Below, piece by piece: positions 46,364 through 55,647 of a stretch of DNA of 64,000 bases (position 1 is its first letter; the number at the start of each line of letters is the position of its first letter). A program made the translations under genes and the position numbers. Source of the stretch: Candidatus Ruminimicrobiellum bubulum (GTDB taxonomy: Bacteria > Elusimicrobiota > Endomicrobiia > Endomicrobiales > Endomicrobiaceae). The notes beneath the pieces were generated by a model. It had not been told where the DNA came from. It searched no databases and worked only from the letters and a program-made list of their open reading frames with translations. The stretch is from assembly GCA_017651625.1 (NCBI GenBank), contig JAGCCP010000047.1:1-64000 (forward strand), written 5' to 3'.

Positions 46364-46631
46364 TTTTTAATATTATTTTTTGTTCTTTTGTCGGTTTATT
46401 AAAATTTTTTTCTTTGGCAATTTTTTCAAGATTTTTTATTGAAAGCAAAGATTTTATTTCTGCTTTCATGGAATTAGATTTGTTTTCCAATATATCGTAG
46501 TTTTCCTTAAGATCGGTAATCTTTATTCTTAAATCTGTTAATTTGTTGTTTATTTGACCCGTAACAATAAAATAAAAAATGAAACAAGTTAATATAAGAA
46601 TAAAAATAGTTTTTATTTGTTTTCCGTTCAT
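46341..46631 (-). CDS. ftsL: FtsL-like cell division protein
   Basis: Short bitopic protein of 96 residues: a brief cytoplasmic start, one membrane segment (about 8-25) and a periplasmic leucine-zipper-like coiled coil (about 28-75). Sequence is poorly conserved in this family, so the call rests on size, topology and the position between rsmH and ftsI. It overlaps both neighbours. Confidence 0.85.
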   Translation of the reverse strand: MNGKQIKTIFILILTCFIFYFIVTGQINNKLTDLRIKITDLKENYDILENKSNSMKAEIKSLLSIKNLEKIAKEKNFNKPTKEQKIILKNDKDKEE

Positions 46632-47512
46632 ATTGTTTTTTCCGCAACCCTTAATTTTGCACTTCTGCTTCTGGGATTCGCTTTTATTTCTTCTTCGCTG
46701 GCAATTATAACTTTTTTGTTTATTATTTTTAAATTTTCATTTTCTTTAAAACTTTGTTTAACAAGCCTGTCTTCCAAAGAATGATAAGTTAAAAAAACTG
46801 CTCTCATACCGATATTCAACACATCCGAAAGACTATTTAAAAGTTCTTGTAAACTTCCCAATTCGTCATTTACATAAATTCTTAAAGCTTGAAAAATTTT
46901 TGTAGCGGGGTTAATTTTTCCTTTAGCCCATTTTATTTTACAAACGATATCTTTTAATTGATTGCAGGTTTTAATATCTCCTTTTACTCTCTCTTCGATT
47001 ATCTTTTGTGCAATTTGTTTTGAAAAAGATTCTTCACCATATTTGAAAAAAATATCCTGCAAATTCTCTTTACTGAAAGTGTTTACGACGGTATAAGCGG
47101 TTAGTTCTTGTTCTTTGTTCATTCTCATATCAAGAAAGTCATCGGAATTAAATGAAAAGCCTCTTGCCTTATCATCAAGTTGTTTGGAAGATACTCCCAA
47201 ATCTGCAAGTACTCCGTTAATTTTTTCTATGTTTAGCTTTTGCAGGTTTGTTTTAATGTTTCTAAAATTATCATGGCAAAAAATTATTCTGTCTTTAAAT
47301 TTTTGCAGTTCCGAATTTTCGTTAAATCTTTTTAGTGAATCATTATCTTGGTCGAAAGCAATAATTTTAATATCCGTATATTTGTTTAAAAGATATGAAC
47401 TATGGCCACCGCCTCCGAAGGTACAATCGACATAATAACCGGTATCTTTGGTTATAAGATACTGATCTATTTCCTTTACCATAACCGGCAGATGATAAAA
47501 ATTTTTATCCAT
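46628..47512 (-). CDS. rsmH: 16S rRNA (cytosine(1402)-N(4))-methyltransferase
   Basis: Methylates N4 of C1402 in 16S rRNA. From the ATG at 47512 it has 294 residues and starts MDKNFYHLPVMVKEI, the usual MraW opening. The SAM-binding VDCTFGGGGHS, the AFDQDNDSL block, NGVLADLGVSSKQLDD and RGFSFNSDDFLDMRM are present, as is YHSLEDRLVK near the C-terminus. The frame stays open to a TTG at 47542, but that overlaps the RNase P RNA, so the ATG is preferred. No mraZ gene precedes it; rnpB takes that place, with about 28 bases between. Confidence 0.96.
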   Translation of the reverse strand: MDKNFYHLPVMVKEIDQYLITKDTGYYVDCTFGGGGHSSYLLNKYTDIKIIAFDQDNDSLKRFNENSELQKFKDRIIFCHDNFRNIKTNLQKLNIEKINGVLADLGVSSKQLDDKARGFSFNSDDFLDMRMNKEQELTAYTVVNTFSKENLQDIFFKYGEESFSKQIAQKIIEERVKGDIKTCNQLKDIVCKIKWAKGKINPATKIFQALRIYVNDELGSLQELLNSLSDVLNIGMRAVFLTYHSLEDRLVKQSFKENENLKIINKKVIIASEEEIKANPRSRSAKLRVAEKTI

Positions 47513-47540
47513 TTTCGGAGTGCTATATCTTAAGAATAAC

Positions 47541-47872
47541 AAAACAGATGGCTATACACCGAATTCTGTATGTTTACAAGTAAACATTGTGGTCATTTCT
47601 CTGCCATATAAATTACTCTATATGGTCAAGCGATAACAACTGCTATCTTGCTTTCCGGTAAGGATTTAGCCGTTTCACCTCTTACCTTGGTTATAGTAAG
47701 AGCTATTCCTTTGTTAAGGAACATTTTTTCTTTTCAGAAAAAATCGTCTCTGCTCGCACCTCTATCCTCGCGGACTGTGGGAGTTGCCCACTACCGTTTT
47801 TCTCCCGAAGGAGAGTAAAGTTCGGACTTTCCTCTTTACAACAAATGTAAAGCGACCACGAACCATCTGCTT
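47541..47872 (-). ncRNA. rnpB: RNase P RNA (bacterial type A)
   Basis: Catalytic RNA that trims tRNA 5' ends. On the minus strand the 5' universal core GAGGAAAGTCCGAACT (complement of 47819-47834) and the 3' core ACAGAATTCGGTGTATAGCC (complement of 47550-47569) are both present. The P1 helix closes the molecule: CCATCTG/CAGATGG at 47863-47869 and 47545-47551. The length of about 330 bases fits. It starts only a few bases after the stop of the zinc-ribbon gene and ends about 28 bases before rsmH, so its 5' end is probably produced by a promoter inside the upstream gene or by processing. Confidence 0.95.
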
Positions 47873-47875
47873 ATG

Positions 47876-48604
47876 TTATTCTTGAAATCCTTTTTTATTA
47901 AATAATATTCTTGAACAATTATCACAATATACCAATTCTTTACACTTTGTAGCTTGAACTATCAATTGAGGTCTTAAAACCATATTGCAACCGCTGCAGC
48001 TTTCTCCGTCAATTGTTGCAATTCCTTGTCCGTTTCTGCTTTCTCTTATTCTTTCATATTGTGACAAAATATTTTTATCTATTGTTTTAGAAAATTCGTC
48101 TCTTTCTTTTTGTATCGTTTCAATGTTTTCTTTAGCTTTTTCAACTGTTAATTTCGCTTCGGAAATTTCTTTGTTTATTTCCATTTCCTTTGCTTTCATT
48201 TCTTCTTCATATTTTTTTAAATTAACCATTTCTTTGTCTATGTCTTCCATAAGTTGAAGAATTTCGTCTTCGACAACACTTTTATCGGCTTTAGCTTTTT
48301 CTATTTCCAGTAAGCAATTTTTGTACATATCGTTTGCTTTAATCGTACTTAAATCTGAAGTATGTTTTGCTATTGCCGCTTCTTTTGTAGATAAAAGAGC
48401 TTCTTTTTCTTTTTTTAATGAATTTAATCTTACATACTCTGCTTTTTTATTTTCAAAACTTGCCTTTAATTCTGTAATCTTTTTTTGCTTTTCTTCAACA
48501 ATCTTAGGTAAATTTGTGAGATTTTCTTTCAATTCAAAAATTTTTACATCTTTTTCTTGTAATTGATATAAAAGTTCTAAGGTTTCTTTTAAATTTTCCA
48601 TCAT
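47876..48604 (-). CDS. Coiled-coil protein with C4 zinc ribbon (CT398-like)
   Basis: The 242-residue protein is a long coiled coil (about 5-190) ending in a four-cysteine zinc ribbon (CSGCNMVLRP and CDNCSRILF). This is the architecture of the family typified by Chlamydia CT398, some members of which have been connected to sigma-54 or secretion functions; the role here is unknown. A clear promoter and GGAG ribosome site lie upstream. The gene ends immediately before rnpB, which makes it the first gene of the large minus-strand unit. Confidence 0.9.
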   Translation of the reverse strand: MMENLKETLELLYQLQEKDVKIFELKENLTNLPKIVEEKQKKITELKASFENKKAEYVRLNSLKKEKEALLSTKEAAIAKHTSDLSTIKANDMYKNCLLEIEKAKADKSVVEDEILQLMEDIDKEMVNLKKYEEEMKAKEMEINKEISEAKLTVEKAKENIETIQKERDEFSKTIDKNILSQYERIRESRNGQGIATIDGESCSGCNMVLRPQLIVQATKCKELVYCDNCSRILFNKKGFQE

Positions 48605-48632
48605 ATCTCCAATAAAACTATAAATTTAGTTA

Positions 48633-48661
48633 ATTATAGCAAGTTTAAAAATATTAGACAA
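48633..48661 (-). promoter_or_regulatory. Sigma-70 type promoter for the zinc ribbon-rnpB-division unit
   Basis: On the minus strand TTGTCT (48661-48656) and TATAAT (48638-48633) are 17 bases apart, ending 29 bases before the ATG at 48604. It is the best promoter I can see for the division and murein genes that follow. Confidence 0.7.
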
Positions 48662-48691
48662 TACAAATAATTACAAAAAAAACAATTTACT

Positions 48692-48719
48692 TTGACACTA
48701 TGAGGCTTTTTTTTATAAA
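48692..48719 (+). promoter_or_regulatory. Sigma-70 type promoter of tmk with almost no leader
   Basis: Consensus TTGACA (48692-48697) and TATAAA (48714-48719) are 16 bases apart. The tmk ATG is only 12 bases beyond the -10 element and has no ribosome site, so the transcript leader would be about six bases. Confidence 0.7.
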
Positions 48720-48731
48720 ATTTCAAGATAT

Positions 48732-49391
48732 ATGAAATATAAGAAACCGATTTTTATTACAATAGAAGGATGTGAGGGTTGCGGAAAAACCACACAATCC
48801 GAATTACTTAAAAAATATTTGGAAAGCAAAGGATTAACGGTTGTTTTAACAAGAGAACCGGGTGGGAGTATTGTTGCCGAACAAGTAAGAAACATTTTGC
48901 TCAATCCTAAATTTAATGTTGCTCCTTATTGTGAATTAATGTTGTACGAAGCCTCAAGAGCACAACATTTGGAAGATATAATAAAACCTAATTTACAGAA
49001 AGGGTGTGTCGTCATTTGCGATAGATTTACGGATTCTACACTTGCTTATCAAGGTTTTGCAAGAGGAATAGATAAAAAAATAATAGAAAAATTAAATAAT
49101 ATCGCTACATCAGGATTAAAGCCGGATTTAACGATTTATTTGGATATAAATCCCAACAAAGGTATAAAAAAAGCAAAAACCGTTAACAAAGGAAAACTTA
49201 CCGGTGGGGATAGAATAGAAAGAGAAAGTTTAAAGTTTCACAATAATGTAAGAAAAGGTTTTCTTGAACTTGCAAAGAAATATCCTAATAGAATAAAAAA
49301 AGTGAAGACAAGTGAAGTTATAGAAAAAACTCAAAAAGAAATAAATAAGGAAATAGATAAGTTTTTTAAGAAGAAAAAAATATATGTTTGA
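48732..49391 (+). CDS. tmk: dTMP kinase
   Basis: Phosphorylates dTMP to dTDP. The 219 residues have the P-loop EGCEGCGKTTQSE (12-24), the LTREPGGS substrate motif, CDRFTDSTLAYQG and a lysine-rich lid region. The two cysteines in the P-loop are slightly unusual but the glycines and lysine are kept. It overlaps holB by eight bases, the classic tmk-holB pairing. Confidence 0.97.
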   Translation: MKYKKPIFITIEGCEGCGKTTQSELLKKYLESKGLTVVLTREPGGSIVAEQVRNILLNPKFNVAPYCELMLYEASRAQHLEDIIKPNLQKGCVVICDRFTDSTLAYQGFARGIDKKIIEKLNNIATSGLKPDLTIYLDINPNKGIKKAKTVNKGKLTGGDRIERESLKFHNNVRKGFLELAKKYPNRIKKVKTSEVIEKTQKEINKEIDKFFKKKKIYV

Positions 49392-50337
49392 AAAAATAAT
49401 AGCACAAAATAAAGCAAAAAAAATTCTTTCCGAACAAATAAGAAATAATAAGATTCCGCATGCTTATATTTTTATGGGTGAAGAAGGAACCGGTAAAATG
49501 CTTACCGCAATAGAATTTGCCAAGATTTTAAATTGCACGATTAACGACTATACAAAAGTTGACGCCGGCCCTTGCAATCATTGTTTATCTTGTGAACATA
49601 TTGATAAAGGAACGTTTCCCGATTTACATATAATAAATTTTGAAAAACAAGATGAAATTGCCGAAAAAGAAAGTGAAAAAGGCAAAACAAAACTCGGTAT
49701 AAAACTTATAAGATACATGCAGGAAAAAGTATATATTAAAGCAACCGACGGTAAATGGAAATTTTTTATTATAGAACCTGCTGAAAAAATGACAATAGAA
49801 GCTTTTAATTGTTTGTTAAAGACGCTTGAAGAACCGCCTAATAATACAATAATTATATTGATAGCTAAACATAAAGAAACAATTCCGGTAACTATTTTAT
49901 CAAGGTCGCAAACTGTTTTTTTTCAGCCATTGCATGTTGAAGAAGTATCGAAATATTTACAGGAAAAACATTTTTTATCACAGGAAAATGCCAATAAAAT
50001 TGCAGAAATGTCCGACGGTTCTATAGAAAAAGCCGAAACTTTAATGCTAAATACACAGAACGAATATTCAACTTTATGGACAGAATTAACAAGCAAAAAA
50101 TTGGCATTGGCGGATATTCTTATAAAAAGTAAATCTGTTGCTAAAGATAGAGATAGTGCTATAGAGGCAGTTGGTATTATTACGGAAAATGCAACTAAAT
50201 TTTTTAGACAAAATCCCGGTAAGTATGCTAATATTATTGAACAGTTGTCACAGAGTAAAAAATATTTGGAACAAAATGCTAACCCTACAAATGTGTTAGA
50301 TAATTTGTTCATATATATAAATTCTAAAATAAAATAA
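49384..50337 (+). CDS. holB: DNA polymerase III delta' subunit
   Basis: Part of the clamp loader. The 317-residue AAA+ protein has a P-loop (GEEGTGKM, 32-39), a four-cysteine zinc module (CTINDY...CNHCLSC, about 51-70), the ATPase-like LLKTLEEPPNNTIIIL and SRSQTVFFQPL sensor region. dnaX-derived gamma/tau proteins look similar, but the length and the place between tmk and ricT favour delta'. Confidence 0.92.
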   Translation: MFEKIIAQNKAKKILSEQIRNNKIPHAYIFMGEEGTGKMLTAIEFAKILNCTINDYTKVDAGPCNHCLSCEHIDKGTFPDLHIINFEKQDEIAEKESEKGKTKLGIKLIRYMQEKVYIKATDGKWKFFIIEPAEKMTIEAFNCLLKTLEEPPNNTIIILIAKHKETIPVTILSRSQTVFFQPLHVEEVSKYLQEKHFLSQENANKIAEMSDGSIEKAETLMLNTQNEYSTLWTELTSKKLALADILIKSKSVAKDRDSAIEAVGIITENATKFFRQNPGKYANIIEQLSQSKKYLEQNANPTNVLDNLFIYINSKIK

Positions 50338-50353
50338 ACGGAGATATAAAGTT

Positions 50354-51148
50354 ATGCCTATGGTAGTTGGAGTAATAGTTAGAAGAATAAAAGATAAAGT
50401 TTATGCTCAAACGGGGAAATATACAGTAAATTTAAACGATAAAGTTATACTTGAAACCGAGCACGGAACGGAATTCGGTGTAGTTTGCGAAAAAGAAAAG
50501 AATATGCAGCCGACGAAAGATGTGTATATCGGAAAAATTTTAAGAATAGCTACGGAAAACGATTTAAAAAGACTAGTTAACAATGAAAATAAAAATGCAC
50601 AAGCAAGGGTAACGGTTTCAAAAAAAGTTCAAGAACATAAGCTTGATATGAAATTGACTTGTGTTCAATATACTTTTGACAGAACAAAACTTTTTATTTA
50701 TTACACTTCCGAAACAAGAGTTGATTTTAGAGAACTTATAAAAGATTTGGCGCATTCTTTAAAAACAAGAATACAGATGGTTCAAATAGGTGTTAGAGAT
50801 GAATCTAAAATCGTCGGTGGAGTCGGAGTTTGCGGTAAACAATTATGTTGTCAAATATTTTTAAAAGATTTTTCGTCGGTAACCATAGATATGGCAAAAG
50901 ATCAGGATTTATCTTTAAATACTTCAAAACTTTCAGGTCTTTGCGGAAGGTTGATGTGTTGCTTGGCTTACGAATATGATAATTATGTTTGTTTTAAAAA
51001 CAAACATCCGAAGATCGGTGAAATGGTAATTACGCCTAATGGTAAAGGTAAAATAGTTTCGATTGATTGTATCAAAGAAACTTTTAATGTTGAACTTTCG
51101 GAAAACAATATAAAAACTTTTAAAGCATCGCAAATAAAAAAGGCTTAA
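50354..51148 (+). CDS. PSP1 domain protein (RicT/YaaT-like)
   Basis: The 264-residue protein carries the PSP1 domain: VGVIVRRIKDKVYAQ at the start, YTFDRTKLFIYYTSETRVDFRELIKDLA in the middle and a cysteine-rich end (GVCGKQLCCQIFL, GLCGRLMCCLAYE). In Bacillus the homologue RicT (YaaT) acts with RicA and RicF in RNA maturation via RNase Y, and the protein binds Fe-S clusters. The tmk-holB-ricT order is also seen in Firmicutes. Confidence 0.93.
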   Translation: MPMVVGVIVRRIKDKVYAQTGKYTVNLNDKVILETEHGTEFGVVCEKEKNMQPTKDVYIGKILRIATENDLKRLVNNENKNAQARVTVSKKVQEHKLDMKLTCVQYTFDRTKLFIYYTSETRVDFRELIKDLAHSLKTRIQMVQIGVRDESKIVGGVGVCGKQLCCQIFLKDFSSVTIDMAKDQDLSLNTSKLSGLCGRLMCCLAYEYDNYVCFKNKHPKIGEMVITPNGKGKIVSIDCIKETFNVELSENNIKTFKASQIKKA

Positions 51149-51152
51149 ATGT

Positions 51153-51181
51153 TTGAATATTGTTAGTCAATATGATAGAAT
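51153..51181 (+). promoter_or_regulatory. Putative promoter of psd-pssA
   Basis: TTGAAT (51153-51158) and TAGAAT (51176-51181) are 17 bases apart, 40 bases before the psd ATG, which has AAGGAG upstream. Confidence 0.5.
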
Positions 51182-51221
51182 AAACGTTTAGATTTATAGT
51201 TGTTTTTAAGGAGAATAATTT

Positions 51222-51827
51222 ATGAAAATAGTTAAAGAGGGTTATCCCTTTATTTTAGGCTTTTTTATAGCAGGTATTATTTTTCATTTTATTTTTGCTC
51301 CCGTAGCAATTATTTGTTATCTTTTAGCAGTATGTTGTCTTATGTTTTTTAGAGATCCGAACTTAACAATTAATGCTGATAAAAATTTTATTTTATCACC
51401 ATGCAACGGAACAGTAATGAACGTAATTGAAAATGAGAATGGTCAAACAGAAGTTAGAGTTTTTATGTCTGTTGCTAATGTTCATTTACAAAGATCACCA
51501 ATTTCCGGAACGGTAAAGTCGGTTGAACATAAACCGGGTAAATTTTTAAAAGCTCATTTACCGGAAGCATATATAGAAAACGAGCAAAATATTATTACGA
51601 TAGAAAACGAAAATGGAACTTATATAGTTAAACAAATTGCCGGTATTCTTGCGAGAAGATGTGTTGCTTGGGTAAAACCGGGCGATGTTGTAAGTCAAGG
51701 TGATAAAATAGGTGTTATTAAGTTTAGTTCTCAAGTAGATTTGATTATGCCTGCAGGTTATGATGTTAGAGTAAAAGTAGGGGATAAAGTAACTTCAGGC
51801 CTTAGTATATTTGCAATAATAAAATAA
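51222..51827 (+). CDS. psd: Phosphatidylserine decarboxylase (short, archaetidylserine-type)
   Basis: Pyruvoyl enzyme that makes phosphatidylethanolamine from phosphatidylserine. The 201-residue protein has two N-terminal membrane segments and the family motifs MSVANVHLQRSPISG, PGKFLKAHLPEAYIENEQN and IARRCVAW-like ARRCVAWVKPGD. The self-cleavage site, normally Gly-Ser, reads Ser169-Ser170 in IKFSSQVDL; the serine that forms the pyruvoyl group is kept. It is followed by pssA, which supplies its substrate. Confidence 0.93.
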   Translation: MKIVKEGYPFILGFFIAGIIFHFIFAPVAIICYLLAVCCLMFFRDPNLTINADKNFILSPCNGTVMNVIENENGQTEVRVFMSVANVHLQRSPISGTVKSVEHKPGKFLKAHLPEAYIENEQNIITIENENGTYIVKQIAGILARRCVAWVKPGDVVSQGDKIGVIKFSSQVDLIMPAGYDVRVKVGDKVTSGLSIFAIIK

Positions 51828-51861
51828 AAGCGCAAAACGATTTTTTATAATGGAGAAAAAA

Positions 51862-52674
51862 ATGCCTTCTTTAAGAAAAGGATTGTATGTTTTACCGAGC
51901 ATGTTTACTGCCGGGAATTTAGCTTCCGGATTTATTTCGGTTATATGTGCAATAAACGGAAATTTTAATGCAGCCGCATGGTTTATAATACTTGCAATTG
52001 CTTTTGATATGAGTGACGGTAGAGTTGCAAGACTTACAAAAACGATGAGTAAATTCGGTATGGAATTCGATTCGTTGTGCGATTTGGTTTCTTTCGGTGT
52101 TGCTCCTGCGGTGTTAATGTATCAGTTGGTTTTAAATACTATGGGAAATGCAGGTATAGCAATTGCAGTTATTTTTGTTGTTGCAAGTGCTACAAGACTT
52201 GCAAAATTTAATGTTAAAGCTATGGAGCCGCCCGATGAAAACAAAGCAAAAAGTGACACTTTTTCAGGTCTTCCCACACCTGCATCAGCCGGACTTATTG
52301 CATCTTTTGTTTTAAGTTACGAAATATTTGACGGAACGGTTTTAAATTTTAAAACGATTCCTTTACTTATGAAAAAGATGCCTTTTTTCTTTAATGCAAT
52401 GCCTGTAATAATGGTTATTTTGGCATTTTTGATGGTTTCTACCGTTCCTTACGGAGCATTTAAACATATTAAATGGACAAGACCGAAATCAATACAAGTA
52501 TTTTTTTTAGCGGTTGTGTTCGTTGCTTTAATTTGTACATATCCGCAAAACACTATTTTTATAATATTTTTACTCTATATACTTTCCGGATTTGTAGTTC
52601 TTTTGGTTAGAGGTTATAAAATAAGAAAAGCATTATCTAAGAATAAAAAAGAAAAGAAAAATGAAAACGAATAA
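51862..52674 (+). CDS. pssA: CDP-diacylglycerol--serine O-phosphatidyltransferase
   Basis: Integral membrane enzyme that makes phosphatidylserine. The CDP-alcohol phosphotransferase signature DGRVAR...G...D...D is complete within DMSDGRVARLTKTMSKFGME and the following FDSLCD. About eight membrane segments are visible, with a lysine-rich C-terminal tail. The ATG at 51862 is chosen (271 residues, MPSLRKGLYVLPS) because GGAG lies seven bases upstream; the earlier ATG at 51850 overlaps that ribosome site. Confidence 0.95.
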   Translation: MPSLRKGLYVLPSMFTAGNLASGFISVICAINGNFNAAAWFIILAIAFDMSDGRVARLTKTMSKFGMEFDSLCDLVSFGVAPAVLMYQLVLNTMGNAGIAIAVIFVVASATRLAKFNVKAMEPPDENKAKSDTFSGLPTPASAGLIASFVLSYEIFDGTVLNFKTIPLLMKKMPFFFNAMPVIMVILAFLMVSTVPYGAFKHIKWTRPKSIQVFFLAVVFVALICTYPQNTIFIIFLLYILSGFVVLLVRGYKIRKALSKNKKEKKNENE

Positions 52675-52798
52675 AATTATATTGAAAATATTACATATAG
52701 GCTTTTTAGGAAATTGGCGATTACAATAGCTGATTATTTATTTGTTTGTATAACAAAAAAAAGACGAGAATAAAAGTAAATAATTGGAGAAAACAAAA

Positions 52799-54352
52799 AT
52801 GGTAAAGAAAAGTAAAAAAGATACAGTGGTTTTTTTTGATACGACATTAAGAGACGGAGAACAATCTCCGGGAGCAAGTTTAACATTTCAAGAAAAGTTA
52901 TTGGTTGCTCAACAACTTGCCGCTATGAATGTAGATATTATAGAAGCGGGTTTTCCTATATCGAGCCAAGGTGATTTCGATTCCGTAAAATCAATTGCAC
53001 AACAAGTTAAAGGCCCCGTAATTTGCGGTCTTTGCAGAGCAAATACAAAAGATATTACAACTTGTTGGAATGCAATAAAATATTCAAAAAAGCCGAGAAT
53101 TCATACTTTTATCGCAACATCTGATTTACACATAGAAAAGAAATTACAAAAAACAAGACAACAAGTATTTGATATGGCAGTTAATGCCGTAAAACTTGCA
53201 AAAAGTTTTTGTGACGATGTGGAATTTTCCGCTGAAGATGCAAGCAGAAGTGATATAGATTATTTATGCTCGATAGTAGAAGCTGTTATTGATGCAGGTG
53301 CAACAACGGTAAATATTCCCGACACAGTAGGCTATGCAATTCCTTCTGAGTTCGGAAAATTAATTGCAACAATTAAACAGAGAGTAAAAAATATAGAAAA
53401 AGCTGTTATAAGTGTTCATTGTCACAACGATTTGGGTTTAGGTGTTGCGAATTCTTTGGCTGCAATAGAAAACGGAGCAAGACAGATAGAATGCACCGTT
53501 AACGGTATAGGAGAAAGAGCAGGTAATGCCGCAATAGAAGAGATTGTAATGGCAATAAAAACAAAACCATTGTTTTACCCTGTAAATTATAACATTAAAA
53601 CGAAAGAAATTTATAAATCAAGTAAGTTAGTTTCTAATTTAACTGGAATAACAGTTCAGCCTAACAAAGCAATTGTAGGTATAAATGCTTTTGCACATGA
53701 ATCAGGTATTCACCAGGACGGAATGTTAAAAGATAAAAGAACTTACGAAATTATGTCTCCGCAAGACGTTGGAGTTCCCGAAAGTTTGTTAGTATTGGGA
53801 AAACATTCCGGAAGACATGCTTTCTTTAAAAGATTAAAAGATTTGGGCTATAACAAGCTACAACCTGAAGTAATGGAACAATTGTTTGAAAAATTTAAAC
53901 TTTTGGCAGATAAGAAAAAATGTGTTTTTGATGATGATATAAATTCGTTAGTAGAACAGTCCGTTTCCGGAGTTAAAGAAGTATATACCATAGATTATGT
54001 AAATGTTACTTCCGGTGTAGGTGTAATTCCTACGGCAACAATAAGACTTATAAAAACCGTTAAAAATAAAAAAGAAGTTATACAGGAAGCTGCCTGCGGT
54101 TCAGGTCCTGTAGATGCTGCGTATAAAGCGATAGATAAAATTACTGGAATAACGGTTGATTTGGAAGATTATACTTTAAGAGCTGTTTCGAGCGGTGAAG
54201 ATGCACAAGGTGAAGTAAATGTTAAAGTAAAATATAATGGAGCTAAGTATATAGGTAAAGGTATGTCTACCGATATAGTTGAAGCAAGTATAAATGCTTA
54301 CATTCATGCGGTGAACAAAATAGTTATAATGCAATTTGGAGGAAAGAAATAA
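52799..54352 (+). CDS. leuA: 2-isopropylmalate synthase
   Basis: First step of leucine synthesis, condensing acetyl-CoA with 2-oxoisovalerate. The 517 residues (from this ATG) contain [50 protein letters not shown]-type metal motifs (HCHND), GIGERAGNA and HESGIHQDG, plus a C-terminal allosteric domain (about 390-510) that would bind leucine. The ATG at 52799 is chosen over a TTG at 52784 because GGAGA overlaps the latter. I see no T-box or leader peptide in the 124 bases before it. leuC follows directly. Confidence 0.95.
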   Translation: MVKKSKKDTVVFFDTTLRDGEQSPGASLTFQEKLLVAQQLAAMNVDIIEAGFPISSQGDFDSVKSIAQQVKGPVICGLCRANTKDITTCWNAIKYSKKPRIHTFIATSDLHIEKKLQKTRQQVFDMAVNAVKLAKSFCDDVEFSAEDASRSDIDYLCSIVEAVIDAGATTVNIPDTVGYAIPSEFGKLIATIKQRVKNIEKAVISVHCHNDLGLGVANSLAAIENGARQIECTVNGIGERAGNAAIEEIVMAIKTKPLFYPVNYNIKTKEIYKSSKLVSNLTGITVQPNKAIVGINAFAHESGIHQDGMLKDKRTYEIMSPQDVGVPESLLVLGKHSGRHAFFKRLKDLGYNKLQPEVMEQLFEKFKLLADKKKCVFDDDINSLVEQSVSGVKEVYTIDYVNVTSGVGVIPTATIRLIKTVKNKKEVIQEAACGSGPVDAAYKAIDKITGITVDLEDYTLRAVSSGEDAQGEVNVKVKYNGAKYIGKGMSTDIVEASINAYIHAVNKIVIMQFGGKK

Positions 54353-54353
54353 A

Positions 54354-55616
54354 ATGGGTCAAACAATAACCGAAAAAATATTGGCTGCTCATTGCGGTAA
54401 AAAAGTTGTAGTTCCGGGTGAATTTATAGAGCCTAAAGTTGATATTTCATTGTCTAACGATGTTACTGCTCCTCTTGCAATAAAAGAATATTTGAAAACA
54501 GGTAAAAAACACGTTTTCGATAAAAATAAAATAGCACTTGTTATGGATCATTTCACTCCTAACAAGGATATAAAATCCGCGGAAAATGTTAAATTCGTCA
54601 GAGAATTTGCAAAAAAAGAAAAAATAAAACATTACTACGAAGGTGGTAATGTAGGTATAGAACATGCTTTGCTTCCCGAGAAAGGTATCGTTGTTCCGGG
54701 AGACATTGTTATCGGAGCAGATTCGCATACTTGTACTTACGGAGCACTTGGAGCATTTTCTACCGGTGTAGGTTCAACAGATGTCGGAGCTTCACTTGCT
54801 ACAGGTAAAGTTTGGTTGAAAGTTCCTCAAACAATAAAGTTTATTTATAAAGGAAAATTGAATAAGTTCGTTAGCGGTAAAGATTTAATTCTTTACACGA
54901 TAGGTAAAATCGGTGTTGACGGTGCATTGTATCAAACAATGGAATTTACAGGTGAAGTGGTAAAGAAATTAAAGATGGCAGACAGACTTACAATGGCAAA
55001 TATGGCTATTGAAGCAGGTGGAAAATCCGGCATTTTTCCTGTAGATAAAACTACATTAGATTATGTATCAAAAAGGGCATTAAGAAAATTTAAAGTTTAT
55101 GAAAGTGATAAAGATGCAAAATATGCAAATGTTATCGAGATAGATTGTTCAAAAATTTATCCTCAAATATCGTTGCCGTTTTTACCGGAAAATGCAAAGG
55201 CCGCAAAGTCTATGAAAAAGACTTATATAGATCAAGTTGTTATCGGTTCTTGTACAAACGGAAGAATTGAAGATTTGAGAGTTGCCGCATCAATTTTAAA
55301 AGGTAAAAAAGTTAACAGCAATGTTAGAACGATTATTATACCAGCAACACCTCAAGTTTATGCAGATGCATTGAAAGAAGGTTTAATGAAAATATTTATA
55401 GAAGCAGGTGCGATAATTTCTGCACCTACTTGCGGACCTTGTTTGGGCGGACATATGGGAATTCTTGCAAATGGGGAAAAATGTGTTTCAACAACAAACA
55501 GAAATTTTGTAGGTAGAATGGGAAATACAAAATCCGAACTCTTTTTGGCAAGTCCTGCAGTAGCTGCAGCATCTGCAATCAAAGGATATATTGCAGACCC
55601 TACGACAATAAAATAA
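54354..55616 (+). CDS. leuC: 3-isopropylmalate dehydratase large subunit
   Basis: Aconitase-family 4Fe-4S enzyme that isomerises isopropylmalate with LeuD. From the ATG at 54354 it has 420 residues, the short form found in archaea and many non-Proteobacteria. [26 protein letters not shown] and [12 protein letters not shown] supply the three cluster cysteines. GGAGG at 54338 marks the start; the TTG at 54336 lies inside it. No leuD or leuB gene follows here. HacA-type homoaconitase is a possible alternative, but leuA upstream favours leucine synthesis. Confidence 0.92.
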   Translation: MGQTITEKILAAHCGKKVVVPGEFIEPKVDISLSNDVTAPLAIKEYLKTGKKHVFDKNKIALVMDHFTPNKDIKSAENVKFVREFAKKEKIKHYYEGGNVGIEHALLPEKGIVVPGDIVIGADSHTCTYGALGAFSTGVGSTDVGASLATGKVWLKVPQTIKFIYKGKLNKFVSGKDLILYTIGKIGVDGALYQTMEFTGEVVKKLKMADRLTMANMAIEAGGKSGIFPVDKTTLDYVSKRALRKFKVYESDKDAKYANVIEIDCSKIYPQISLPFLPENAKAAKSMKKTYIDQVVIGSCTNGRIEDLRVAASILKGKKVNSNVRTIIIPATPQVYADALKEGLMKIFIEAGAIISAPTCGPCLGGHMGILANGEKCVSTTNRNFVGRMGNTKSELFLASPAVAAASAIKGYIADPTTIK

Positions 55617-55647
55617 TTTTTGTGTAAGTTTTATCGGAGGTAATATT

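Noticed and set aside
47510-47542. TTG start of rsmH at 47542
   Set aside because: It overlaps the 3' end of rnpB; the ATG at 47512 gives the usual MraW N-terminus.
52675-52798. T-box or leucine leader peptide before leuA
   Set aside because: No specifier-type structure, run of leucine codons or terminator hairpin could be recognised in the 124 bases.
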